Shown here one piece after another: positions 13,850 to 27,053 of a stretch of DNA of 64,000 nucleotides (positions within the stretch are counted from its first letter, which is position 1; each line of letters begins with the position of its first letter). Position numbers and translations under genes: made by a program. The DNA is taken from NCBI RefSeq assembly GCF_032854445.1, contig NW_027017979.1, forward strand, positions 62,001 through 126,000. The letters run 5' to 3'. The stretch is from Liolophura sinensis. Its lineage: Eukaryota; Mollusca; Polyplacophora; Chitonida; Chitonidae. A model generated the notes under the pieces. The model saw only the letters and a list, made by a program, of their open reading frames with translations. It was not told the origin of the DNA and did no database searches.

Positions 13850-16800
13850 GTGCCCTTCGGTAGCCCAGACGACGTCAAATCTTTGGGCCAAGCCCATTTA
13901 ACTCACCCAGCAAATGTCTTACTTCTAAGTCGAAGACAAACTCAATGTCTTTATCTACATGTAGAAAAACCACACCATTTGTATATAAAAAAAACACAAG
14001 GCACTTGCTACAGTCCGCTGTAAAAAGTACAATTGAACACTGACCCACATCAATAAGGTGCCAAAAGATGCGCAATTGGGCCAGGCATCTCCAGCTGTTG
14101 AAAAATTGCAGATTTCCTTGGTTTCCATGGAGTAAGAGCCGTTGCTGGGCACGTGATCTTGACATCATTGATTATTCATTTGTGGCTACAGCCAAAAGTA
14201 TTGGTAGGAGAGCAACGCGGTTTGCACCATTCGATTTCTCGTCAAAAAATACGTCGGATTAGCCTCTTACCAGCAGCATTGGAACAGTTTTTCCACTTTT
14301 GGATTTTTGCCTGGTCTTTTTGTGAATTAAAATCGGCTACATTTACTCTGTACCATCGCGACTGGTCATTACTATATTCAACTTTTCATTATAAGGTAAG
14401 TGCCCTTCGGTAGCCCAGACGACGTCAAATCTTTGGGCCAAGCCCATTTAACTCACCCAGCAAATGTCTTACTCCTAAGTCGAAGACAAACTCAATGTCT
14501 TTATCTACATGTAGAAAAACCACACCATTTGTATATAAAAAATAAAAGGTACTTGATACAGTCCGCTGTAAAAAGTACAATTGAACACTGACCCACATCA
14601 ATAAGGTGCCAAAAGATGCGCAATTGGGCCAGGCATCTCCAGCTGTTGAAAAATTGCAAATTTCCTTGGTTTCCATGGAGTAAGAGCCGTTGCTGGGCAC
14701 GTGATCTTGACATCATTGATTATTCATTTGTGGCTACAGCCAAAAGTATTGGTCGGAGAGCAGTGCGGTTTGCACCATTCGATTTCTCGTCACAAAATAC
14801 GTCGGATTAGTCTCTTACCAGCAGCATTGGAACAGTTTTTCCACTTTTGCATTTTTACCTGGTCTTTTTGCTAATTGAAATCGGCTACATTAACTATGTA
14901 CAATCGCGACTGGTCATTACTATATTCAATTTTTCATGATAAGTTATGTGCCCTTCGGTAGCCCAGACGACGTCAAATCTTTGGGCCAAGCCCATTTAAC
15001 TCACCCAGCAGTTGTCTTACTTCTAAGTCGAAGACAATCTCAATGTGTTTATCTACATGTAGAAAAACCACACCATTTGTATATAAAAAAACACAAGGCA
15101 CTTGATACAGTCCGCTGTAAAAAGTACAATTGAACACTGACCCACATCAATAAGGTGCCAAAAGATGCGCAATTGGGCCAGGCATCTCCAGCTGTTGAAA
15201 AATTGCAGATTTCCTTGGTTTCCATGGAGTAAGAGCCGTTGCTGGGCACGTGATCTTGACATCAATGATTATTCATTTGTGGCTACAGCCAAAAGTATTG
15301 GTCGGAGAGGAACGCGGTTTGCACCATTCGATTTCTCGTCAAAAAATACGTCGGATTAGCCTCTTACCAGCAGCATTGGAACAGTTTTTCCACTTTTGGA
15401 TTTTTGCCTGGTCTTTTTGTGAATTAAAATCGGCTACATTTACTCCGTACCATCGCGACTGGTCATTACTATATTTAACTTTTCATTATAAGTTATGTGC
15501 CCTTCGGTAGCCCAGACGACGTCAAATCTTTGGGCCAAGCCCATTTAACTCACCCAGCAAATGTATTACTCCTAAGTCGAAGACAAACTCAATGTCTTTA
15601 TCTACATGTAGAAAAACTACACCATTTGTATATAAAAAAACAAAAGGTACTTGATACAATCCGCTGTAAAAAGTACAATTGAACACTGACCCACATCAAT
15701 AAGGTGCCAAAAGATGCCGCAATTGGGCCAGGCATGTCCAGCTGTTGAAAAATTGCAAATTTCCTTGGTTTCCATGGAGTAAGAGCCGTTGCTGGGCACG
15801 TGATCTTGACATCATTGATTATTCATTAGTGGCTACAGCCAAACGTATTGGTCGGAGAGCAACGCGGTTTGCACCTTTCGATTTCTCGTCACAAAATACG
15901 TCGGATTAGCCTCTTACCAGCAGCATTGGAACAGTTTTTCCACTTTTGGATTTTTGCCTGGTCTTTTTGCTATTTGAAGTCGGCTACATTAACTATGTAC
16001 AATCGCGACTGGTCATTACTATATTCAACTTTTCATTATAAGTTATGTGCCCTTCGGTAGCCCAGACGACGTCAAATCTTTGGGCCAAGCCCATTTAACT
16101 CACCCAGCAAATGTCTTACTTCTAAGTCGAAGACAAACTCAATGTCTTTATCTACATGTAGAAAAACCACACCATTTGTATATAAAAAAACCACAAGGTA
16201 CTTGATACAGTCCGCTGTAAAAAGTACAATTGAACACTGACCCACATCAATAAGGTGCCAAGAGATGCGCAGTTGGGTCAGACATCTCCAGCTGTTGAAA
16301 AAATTGCAAATTTCCTTGGTTTCCATGGAGTAAGAGCCGTTTGCTGGGCACGTGATCTTGACATCATTGATTATTCATTTGTGGCTACAGCCAAAAGTAT
16401 TGGTCGGAGAGCAACGCGGTTTGCACCATTCGATTTCTCGTCACAAAATACGTCGGATTAGCCTCTTACCAGCAGCATTGGAACAGTTTTTCCACTTTTG
16501 GATTTTTACCTGGTCTTTTTGCGAATTGAAATCGGCTACATTAACTATGTACAATCGCGACTGGTCAATTACTATATTCAATTTTTCATGATAAGTTATG
16601 TGCCCTTCAGTAGCCCAGACGACGTCAAATCTTTGGGCCAAGCCCATTTAACTCACCCAGCAGTTGTCTTACTTCTCAGTCGAAGACAAACTCAATGTCT
16701 TTATCTACATGTAGAAAAACCACACCATTTGTATATAAAAAAAACACAAGGCACTTGATACAGTCCGCTGTAAAAAGTACAATTGAACACTGACCCACAT

Positions 16801-17150
16801 CAATAAGGTGCCAAAAGATGCGCAATTGGGCCAGGCATCTCCAGCTGTTGAAAAATTGCAAATTTCCTTGGTTTCCATGGAGTAAGAGCCGTTGCTGGCA
16901 CGTGATCTTGACATCAATGATTATTCATTTGTGGCTACAGCCAAAAGTATTGGTCGGAGAGCAGTGCGGTTTGCACCATTCGATTTCTCGTCACAAAATA
17001 CGTCGGATTAGTCTCTTACCAGCAGCATTGGAACAGTTTTTCCACTTTTGCATTTTTACCTGGTCTTTTTTGCTAATTGAAATCGGCTACATTAACTATG
17101 TACAATCGCGGACTGGTCATTACTATATTCAATTTTTCATGATAAGTTAT
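13850..17150. repeat. Six-monomer block, first copy (eleven-monomer offset pair)
   Basis: Monomers start at 13850, 14400, 14948, 15497, 16047 and 16600. Each matches in order the units at 19901, 20441, 20994, 21548, 22098 and 22649. Shared rare variants include GGTAGGAGAGC (14203 and 20245), AAAACTACACC with GATACAATCC (15497 and 21548), GTTGGGTCAGACATC (16047 and 22098) and CCTTCAGTAGCCC (16600 and 22649). The offset is about 6,050 bp, or eleven monomers. Known satellite evolution by unequal exchange or segmental duplication explains this. The direction of copying cannot be told. Confidence 0.88.
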
Positions 17151-19900
17151 GTGCCCTTCGGTAGCCCAGACGACGTCAAATCTTTGGGCCAAGCCCATTT
17201 TAACTCACCCAGCAGTTGTCTTACTTCTAAGTCGAAGACAATCTCAATGTGTTTATCTACATGTAGAAAAAACCACACCATTTGTATATAAAAAAAACAC
17301 AAGGCACTTGATACAGTCCGCTGTAAAAAGTACAATTGAACACTGACCCACATCAATAAGGTGCCAAAAGATGCGCAATTGGGCCAGGCATCTCCAGCTG
17401 TTGAAAAATTGCAAATTTCCTTGGTTTCCATGGAGTAAGAGCCGTTGCTGGGCACGTGATCTTGACATCAATGATTATTCATTTGTGGCTACAGCCAAAA
17501 GTATTGGTCGGAGAGCAACGCGGTTTGCACCATTCGATTTCTCGTCAAAAAATACGTCGGATTAGTCTCTTACCAGCAGCATTGGAACAGTTTTTCCACT
17601 TTTGGATTTTTGCCTGGTCTTTTTGTGAATTAAAATCGGCTACATTTACTCCGTACCATCGCGACTGGTCATTACTATATTCAACTTTTCATTATAAGTT
17701 ATGTGCCCTTCGGTAGCCCAGACGACGTCAAATCTTTGGGCCAAGCCCATTTAACTCACCCAGCAAATGTCTTACTTCTAAGTCGAAGACAAACTCAATG
17801 TCTTTATCTACATGTAGAAAAACCACACCATTTGTATATAAAAAAAACACAAGGCACTTGCTACAGTCCGCTGTAAAAAGTACAATTGAACACTGACCCA
17901 CATCAATAAGGTGCCAAAAGATGCGCAGTTGGGCCAGGCATCTCCAGCTGTTGAAAAATTGCAAATTTCCTTGGTTTCCATGGAGTAAGAGCCGTTGCTG
18001 GGCACGTGATCTTGACATCAACGATTATTCATTTGTGGCTACAGCCAAAAGTATTGGTCGGAGAGCAACGCGGTTTGCACCATTCGATTTCTCGTCACAA
18101 AATACGTCAGATTAGCCTCTTACCAGCAGCATTGGAACAGTTTTTCCACTTTTGGATTTTTGCCTGGTCTTTTTGTGAATTAAAATCGGCTACATTTACT
18201 CTGTACCATCGCGACTGGTCATTACTATATTCAACTTTTCATTATAAGGTAAGCGCCCTTCGGTAGCCCAGACGACGTCAAATCTTTGGGCCAAGCCCAT
18301 TTAACTCACCCAGCAAATGTCTTACTCCTAAGTCGAAGACAAACTCAATGTCTTTATCTACATGTAGAAAAACCACACCATTTGTATATAAAAAACAAAA
18401 GGTACTTGATACAGTCCGCTGTAAAAAGTACAATTGAACACTGACCCACATCAATAAGGTGCCAAGAGATGCGCAGTTGGGCCAGGCATCTCCAGCTGTT
18501 GAAAAATTGCAAATTTCCTTGGTTTCCATGGAGTAAGAGCCGTGGCTGGGCACGTGATCTTGACATCATTGATTATTCATTTGTGGCTACAGCCAAAAGT
18601 ATTGGTCGGAGAGCAACGCGGTTTGCACCATTCGACTTCTCGTCACAAAATACGTCGGATTAGCCTCTTACCAGCAGCACTGGAACAGTTTTTTCCACTT
18701 TTGGATTTTTACCTGGTCTTTTTGCTAATTGAAATCGGCTACATTAACTATGTACAATCGCGACTGGTCATTACTATATTCAATTTTTCATTATAAGTTA
18801 TGTGCCCTTCGGTAGCCCAGACGACGTCAAATCTTTGGGCCAAGCCCATTTAACTCACCCAGCAAATGTCTTACTCCTAAGTCGAAGACAAACTCAATGT
18901 CTTTATCTACATGTAGAAAAACCACACCATTTGTATATAAAAAAACAAAAGGTATTTGATACAGTCCGCTGTAAAAAGTACAATTGAACACTGACCCACA
19001 TCAATAAGGTGCCAAAAGATGCGCAATTGGGCCAGGCATCTCCAGCTGTTGAAAATTGCAAATTTCCTTGGTTTCCATGGATTAAGAGCCGTTGCTGGGC
19101 ACGTGATTTTGACATCATTGATTATTCATTTGTGGCTACAGCCAAAAGTATTGGTCGGAGAGCAACGCGGTTTGCACCATTCGATTTCTCGTCACAAAAT
19201 ACGTCGGATTAGCCTCTTACCAGCAGCATTAGAACAGTTTTTCCACTTTTGGATTTTTACCTGGTCTTTTTGCTATTTGAAATCGGCTACATTAACTATG
19301 TACAATCGCGACTGGTCATTACTATATTTAATTTTTCATTATAAGTTATGTGCCCTTCGGTAGCCCAGACGACGTCAAATCTTTGGGCCAAGCCCATTTA
19401 ACTCACCCAGCAAATGTCTTACTCCTAAGTCGAAGACAAACTCAATGTCTTTATCTACATGTAGAAAAACCACACCATTTGTATATAAAAAAACAAAAGG
19501 TATTTGATACAGTCCGCTGTAAAAAGTACAATTGAACACTGACCCACATCAATAAGGTGCCAAAAGATGCGCAATTGGGCCAGGCATCTCCAGCTGTTGA
19601 AAATTGCAAATTTCTATGGTTTCCATGGATTAAGAGCCGTTGCTGGGCACGTGATCTTGACATCATTGATTATTCATTTGTGGCTACAGCCAAAAGTATT
19701 GGTCCGGAGAGCAAACGCGGTTTGCACCATTCGATTTCTTGTCACAAAATACGTCGGATTAGCCTCTTACCAGCAGCATTGGAACAGTTTTTCCACTTTT
19801 GGATTTTTACCTGGTCTTTTTGCTATTTGAAATCGGCTACATTAACTATGTACAATCGCGACTGGTCATTACTATATTCAATTTTTCCATTATAAGTTAT
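17151..19900. repeat. Five monomers between the two block copies
   Basis: Monomers start at 17151, 17703, 18253, 18802 and 19350. The first three correspond to 10006, 10556 and 11106: CAATGTGTTTATC, then CACTTGCTACAG, then GGTAAGCGCCC. That offset is about 7,147 bp, or thirteen monomers. The last two correspond to the pair at 7812 and 8360. This stretch is therefore a junction between two different left-zone source blocks. Confidence 0.82.
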
Positions 19901-22900
19901 GTGCCCTTCGGTAGCCCAGACGACGTCAAATCTTTGGGCCAAGCCCATTTAACTCACCCAGCAAATGTCTTACTTCTAAGTCGAAGACAAACTCAATGTC
20001 TTTATCTACATGTAGAAAAACCACACCATTTGTATATAAAAAAAACACAAGGCACTTGCTACAGTCCGCTGTAAAAAGTACAATTGAACACTGACCCACA
20101 TCAATAAGGTGCCAAAAGATGCGCAATTGGGCCAGGCATCTCCAGCTGTTGAAAAATTGCAGATTTCCTTGGTTTCCATGGAGTAAGAGCCGTTGCTGGG
20201 CGACATCATTGATTATTCATTTGTGGCTACAGCCAAAAGTATTGGTAGGAGAGCAACGCGGTTTGCACCATTCGATTTCTCGTCAAAAAATACGTCGGAT
20301 TAGCCTCTTACCAGCAGCATTGGAACAGTTTTTCCACTTTTGGATTTTTACCTGGTCTTTTTGTGAATTAAAATCGGCTACATTTACTCTGTACCATCGC
20401 GACTGGTCATTACTATATTCAACTTTTCATTATAAGGTAAGTGCCCTTCGGTAGCCCAGACGAACGTTCAAATCTTTGGGCCAAGCCCATTTAACTCACC
20501 CAGCAAATGTCTTACTCCTAAGTCGAACGACAAACTCAATGTCTTTATCTACATGTAGAAAAACCACACCATTTGTATATAAAAAACAAAAGGTACTTGA
20601 TACAGTCCGCTGTAAAAAGTACAATTGAACACTGACCCACATCAATAAGGTGCCAAAAGATGCGCAATTGGGCCAGGGCATCTCCAAGCTGTTGAAAAAT
20701 TGCAAATTTCCTTGGTTTCCATGGAGTAAGAGCCGTTGCTGGGCACGTGATCTTGACATCATTGATTATTCATTTGTGGCTACAGCCAAAAGTATTGGTC
20801 GGAGAGCAGTGCGGTTTGCACCATTCGATTTCTCGTCACAAAATACGTCGGATTAGCCTCTTACCAGCAGCATTGGAACAGTTTTTCCACTTTTGCATTT
20901 TTACCTGGTCTTTTTGCTAATTGAAATCGGCTACATTAACTATGTACAATCGCGACTGGTCATTACTATATTCAATTTTTCATGATAAGTTATGTGCCCT
21001 TCGGTAGCCCAGACGACGTCAAATCTTTGGGCCAAGCCCATTTAACTCACCCAGCAGTTGTCTTACTTCTAAGTCGAAGACAATCTCAATGTGTTTATCT
21101 ACATGTAGAAAAACCACACCATTTGTATATAAAAAAAACACAAGGCACTTGATACAGTCCGCTGTAAAAAGTACAATTGAACACTGACCCACATCAATAA
21201 GGTGCCAAAAGATGCGCAATTGGGCCAGGCATCTCCAGCTGTTGAAAAATTGCAGATTTCCTTGGTTTCCATGGAGTAAGAGCCGTTGCTGGGCACGTGA
21301 TCTTGACATCAATGATTTTTCATTTGTGGCTACAGCCAAAAGTATTGGTCGGAGAGCAACGCGGTTTGCACCATTCGATTTCTCGTCAAAAAATACGTCG
21401 GATTAGCCTCTTACCAGCAGCATTGGAACAGTTTTTCCACTTTTGGATTTTTGCCTGGTCTTTTTGTGAATTAAAATCGGCTACATTTACTCCGTACCAT
21501 CGCGACGACTGGTCATTACTATATTTAACTTTTCATTATAAGTTTATGTGCCCTTCGGTAGCCCAGACGACGTCAAATCTTTGGGCTAAGCCCATTTAAC
21601 TCACCCAGCAAATGTATTACTCCTAAGTCGAAGACAAACTCAATGTCTTTATCTACATGTAGAAAAACTACACCATTTGTATATAAAAAAACAAAAGGTA
21701 CTTGATACAATCCGCTGTAAAAAGTACAATTGAACACTGACCCACATCAATAAGGTGCCAAAAGATGCGCAATTGGACCAGGCATGTCCAAGCTGTTGAA
21801 AAATTGCAAATTTCCTTGGTTTCCATGGAGTAAGAGCCGTTGCTGGGCACGTGATCTTGACATCATTGATTATTCATTAGTGGCTACAGCCAAACGTATT
21901 GGTCGGAGAGCAACGCGGTTTGCACCTTTCGATTTCTCGTCACAAAATACGTCGGATTAGCCTCTTACCAGCAGCATTGGAACAGTTTTTCCACTTTTGG
22001 ATTTTTGCCTGGTCTTTTTGCTATTTGAAGTCGGCTACATTAACTATGTACAATCGCGACTGGTCATTACTATATTCAACTTTTCATTATAAGTTATGTG
22101 CCCTTTCGGTAGCCCAGACGACGTCAAATCTTTGGGCCAAGCCCATTTAACTCACCCAGCAAATGTCTTACTTCTAAGTCGAAGACAAACTCAATGTCTT
22201 TATCTACATGTAGAAAAACCACACCATTTGTATATAAAAAAACCACAAGGTACTTGATACAGTCCGCTGTAAAAAGTACAATTGAACACTGACCCACATC
22301 AATAAGGTGCCAAGAGATGAGCAGTTGGGTCAGACATCTCCAGCTTTTGAAAAATTGCAAATTTCCTTGGTTTCCATGGAGTAAGAGCCGTTGCTGGGCA
22401 CGTGATCTTGACATCATTGATTATTCATTTGTGGCTACAGCCAAAAGTATTGGTCGGAGAGCAACGCGGTTTGCACCATTCGATTTCTCGTCACAAAATA
22501 CGTCGGATTAGCCTTTTACCAGCAGCATTGGAACAGTTTTTCCACTTTTGGATTTTTACCTGGTCTTTTTGCTAATTGAAATCGGCTACAATAACTATGT
22601 ACAATCGCGACTGGTCATTACTATATTCAATTTTTCATGATAAGTTATGTGCCCTTCAGTAGCCCAGACGACGTCAAATCTTTGGGCCAAGCCCATTTAA
22701 CTCACCCAGCAGTTGTCTTACTTCTAAGTCGAAGACAAACTCAATGTCTTTATCTACATGTAGAAAAACCACACCATTTGTATATAAAAAAAACACAAGG
22801 CACTTGATACAGTCCGCTGTAAAAAGTACAATTGAACACTGACCCCACATCAATAAGGTGCCAAAAGATGCGCAATTGGGCCAGGCATCTCCAGCTGTTG

Positions 22901-23201
22901 AAAAATTGCAAATTTCCTTGGTTTCCATGGAGTAAGAGCCGTTGCTGGGCACGTGATCTTGACATCAATGATTATTCATTTGTGGCTACAGCCAAAAGTA
23001 TTGGTCGGAGAGCAACGCGGCTTGCACCATTCGATTTGTCGTCAAAAAATACGTCGGATTAGCCTCTTACCAGCAGCATTGGAACAGTTTTTTCTACTTT
23101 TGGATTTTTGCCTGGTCTTTTTGCTAATTGAAATCGGGCTACATTTACTCTGTACCATCGCAACTGGTCATTACTCTATTCAACTTTTCATTATAAGTTA
23201 T
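19901..23201. repeat. Six-monomer block, second copy, rich in one-base indels
   Basis: Monomers start at 19901, 20441, 20994, 21548, 22098 and 22649 and match 13850-17150 in order. This copy holds many small indels absent from the first: a 10-bp loss near 20201, extra bases near 20464, 20526, 20677, 20691, 21542, 22103 and 22842, and a GAC duplication near 21508. The unit 19901-20440 is only 540 bp, the shortest in the window, because of the 10-bp loss. Confidence 0.88.
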
Positions 23202-25949
23202 GTGCCCTTCGGTAGCCCAGACGACGTCAAATCTTTGGGCCAAGCCCATTTAACTCACCCAGCAGTTGTCTTACTTCTAAGTCGAAGAAAAACTCAATGT
23301 CTTTATCTACATGTAGAAAAACCACACCATTTGTATATAAAAAAAAACAAGGTACATGACACAGTCCGCTGTAAAAAGTACAATTGAACACTGACCCACA
23401 TCAATAACGTGCCAAAAGATGCGCAATTGGGCCAGGCATCTCCAGCTGTTGAAAAATTGCAAATTTCCTTGGTTTCCATGGAGTAAGAGCCGTTGCTGGG
23501 CACGTGATCTTGACATCAACGATTATTCATTTGTGGCTACAGCCAAAAGTATTGGTCGGAGAGCAACGCGGTTTGCACCATTCGATTTCTCGTCACAAAA
23601 TACGTCAGATGAGCCTCTTACCAGCAGCATTGGAACAGTTTTTTCCACTTTTGGATTTTTGCCTGGTCTTTTTTGTGAATTAAAATCGGCTACATTTACT
23701 CTGTACCATCGCGACTGGTCATTACTATATTCAACTTTTCATTATAAGGTAAGTGCCCTTCGGTAGCCCAGACGACGTCAAATCTTTGGGCCAAGCCCAT
23801 TTAACTCACCCAGCAAATGTCTTACTCCTAAGTCGAAGACAAACTCAATGTCTTTATCTACATGTAGAAAAACCACACCATTTGTATATAAAAAAACAAA
23901 AGGTACTTGATACAGTCCGCTGTAAAAAGTACAATTGAACACTGACCCACATCAATCAATAAGGTGCCAAGATAGGCGCAGTTGGCCAGGCATCTGCAGC
24001 TGTTGAAAAATTGCAAATTTCCCTTGGTTTCCATGGAGTAAGAGCCGTTGCTGGGCACGTGATCTTGACATCATTGATTATTCATTTGTGGCTACAGCCA
24101 AAAGTAATGGTCGGAGAGCAACGCGGTTTGCACCATTCGACTTCTCGTCACAAAATACGTCGGATTAGCCTCTTACCAGCAGCATTGGAACAGTTTTTCC
24201 ACTTTTGGATTTTTACCTGGTCTTTTTGCTAATTGAAATCGGCTACATTAACTATGTACAATCGCGACTGGTCATTACTATATTCAATTTTTCATTATAA
24301 GTTATGTGCCCTTCGGTAGCCCAGACGACGTCAAATCTTTGGGCCAAGCCCATTTAACTCACCCAGCAATTGTCTTACTCCTAAGTCGAAGACAAACTCA
24401 ATGTCTTTATCTACATGTAGAAAAACCACACCATTTGTATATAAAAAAACAAAAGGTATTTGATACAGTCCGCTGTAAAAAGTACAATTGAACACTGACC
24501 CACATCAATAAGGTGCCAAAAGATGCGCAATTGGGCCAGGCATCTCCAGCTGTTGAAAATTGCAAATTTCTATGGTTTCCATGGATTAAGAGCCGTTGCT
24601 GGGCACGTGATCTTGACATCATTGATTATTCATTTGTGGCTACAGCCAAAAGTATTGGTCGGAGAGCAACGCGGTTTGCACCATTCGATTTCTCGTCACA
24701 AAATACGTCGGATTAGCCTCTCACCAGCAGCATTGGAACAGTTTTTCCACTTTTGGATTTTTACCTGGTCTTTTTGCTATTTGAAATCGGCTACATTAAC
24801 TATGTACAATCGCGACTGGTCATTACTATATTCAACTTTTCATTATAAGTTATGTGCCCTTCGGTAGCCCAGACGACGTCAAATCTTTGGGCCAAGCCCA
24901 TTTAACTCACCCAGCAGTTGTCTTACTTCTAAGTCGAAGACAAACTCAATGTCTTTATCTATGTAGAAAAACCACACCATTTGTATATAAAAAAAACAAG
25001 GTACATGACACAGTCCCGCTGTAAAAAGTACAATTGAACACTGACCCACATCAATAACGTGCCAAAAGATGCGCAATTGGGCCAGGCATCTCCAGCTGTT
25101 GAAAAATTGCAAATTTCCTTGGTTTCCATGGAGTAAGAGCCGTTGCTGGGCACGTGATCTTGACATCAACGATTATTCATTTGTGGCTACAGCCAAAAGT
25201 ATTGGTCGGAGAGCAACGCGGTTTGCACCATTCGATTTCTCGTCACAAAATACGTCGGATTAGCCTCTTACCAGCAGCATTGGAACAGTTTTTCCACTTT
25301 TGGATTTTTGCCTGGTCTTTTTGTGAATTAAAATCGGCTACATTTACTCTGTACCATCGCGACTGGTCATTACTATATTCAACTTTTTCATTATAAGGTA
25401 AGTGCCCTTCGGTAGCCCAGACGACGTCAAATCTTTGGGCCAAGCCCATTTAACTCACCCAGCAAATGTCTTACTCCTAAGTCGAAGACAAACTCAATGT
25501 CTTTAGCTACATGTAGAAAAACCACACCATTTGTATATAAAAAACAAAAGGTACTTGATACAGTCCGCTGTAAAAAGTACAATTGAACACTGACCCACAT
25601 CAATAAGGTGCCAAAAGATGCGCAATTGGGCCAGGCATCTCCAGCTGTTGAAAAATTGCAAATTTCCTTGGTTTCCATGGAGTAAGAGCCGTTGCTGGGC
25701 ACGTGATCTTGACATCATTGATTATTCATTTGTGGCTACAGCCAAAAGTATTGGTCGGAGAGCAGTGCGGTTTGCACCATTCGATTTCTCGTCACAAAAT
25801 ACGTCGGATTAGCCTCTTACCAGCAGCATTGGAACAGTTTTTCCACTTTTGGATTTTTACCTGGTCTTTTTGCTAATTGAAATCGGCTACAATAACTATG
25901 TACAATCGCGACTGGTCATTACTATATTCAATTTTTCATGATAAGTTAT
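23202..25949. repeat. Five-monomer block, long form
   Basis: Monomers start at 23202, 23753, 24306, 24854 and 25402. Markers include GTCGAAGAAAAACTC (23202), AAGATAGGCGCAG (23753), CAATTGTCTTACTCC (24306), GTACATGACACAG (24854) and CTTTAGCTACATG (25402). Four of the five recur in order at 27054-29243; the unit at 24306 is missing there except for its second half. Confidence 0.87.
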
Positions 25950-27053
25950 GTGCCCTTCAGTAGCCCAGACGACGTCAAATCTTTGGGCCAAGCCCATTTA
26001 ACTCACCCAGCAGTTGTCTTACTTCTAAGTCGAAGACAAACTCAATGTCTTTATCTACATGTAGAAAAACCACACAATTTGTATATAAAAAAAACACAAG
26101 GCACTTGATACAGTCCGCTGTAAAAAGTACAATTGAACACTGACCCACATCAATAAGGTGCCAAAAGATTGCGCAATTGGGCCAGGCATCTCCAGCTGTT
26201 GAAAAATTGCAAATTTCCTTGGTTTCCATGGAGTAAGAGCCGTTGCTGGGCACGTGATCTTGACATCAATGATTATTCATTTGTGGCTACAGCCAAAAGT
26301 ATTGGTCGGAGAGCAACGCGGCTTGCACCATTCGATTTGTCGTCAAAAAATACGTCGGATTAGCCTCTTACCAGCAGCATTGGAACAGTTTTTCTACTTT
26401 TGGATTTTTGCCTGGTCTTTTTGCTAATTGAAATCGGCTACATTTACTCTGTACCATCGCAACTGGTCATTACTCTATTCAACTTTTCATTATAAGTTAT
26501 GTGCCCTTCGGTAGCCCAGACGACGTCAAATCTTTGGGGCCAAGCCCATTTTAACTCACCCAGCAGTTGTCTTACTTCTAAGTCGAAGAAAAACTCAATG
26601 TCTTTATCTACATGTAGAAAAACCACACCATTTGTATATAAAAAAAACACAAGGCACTTGATACAGTCCGCTGTAAAAAGTACAATTGAACACTGACCCA
26701 CATCAATAAGGTGCCAAAAGATGCGCAATTGGGCCAGGCATCTCCAGCTGTTGAAAAATTGCAAATTTCCTTGGTTTCCATGGAGTAAGAGCCGTTGCTG
26801 GGCACGTGATCTTGACATCAATGATTATTCATTTGTGGCTACAGCCAAAAGTATTGGTCGGAGAGCAACGCGGCTTGCACCATTCGATTTGTCGTCAAAA
26901 AATACGTCGGATTAGCCTCTTACCCAGCAGCATTGGAACAGTTTTTCTACTTTTGGATTTTTGCCTGGTCTTTTTGCTAATTGAAATCGGCTACATTTAC
27001 TCTGTACCATCGCAACTGGTCATTACTCTATTCAACTTTTCATTATAAGTTAT
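25950..27053. repeat. Two monomers duplicating the 22649-23752 types
   Basis: Monomers start at 25950 and 26501. The unit at 25950 shares CCTTCAGTAGCCC with 22649. The units at 25950, 26501 and 22649 share the rare GCGGCTTGCACC and GATTTGTCGTC pair. The unit at 26501 shares GTCGAAGAAAAACTC with 23202 and 27054. The offset 22649 to 25950 is 3,301 bp, or six monomers. Confidence 0.82.
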
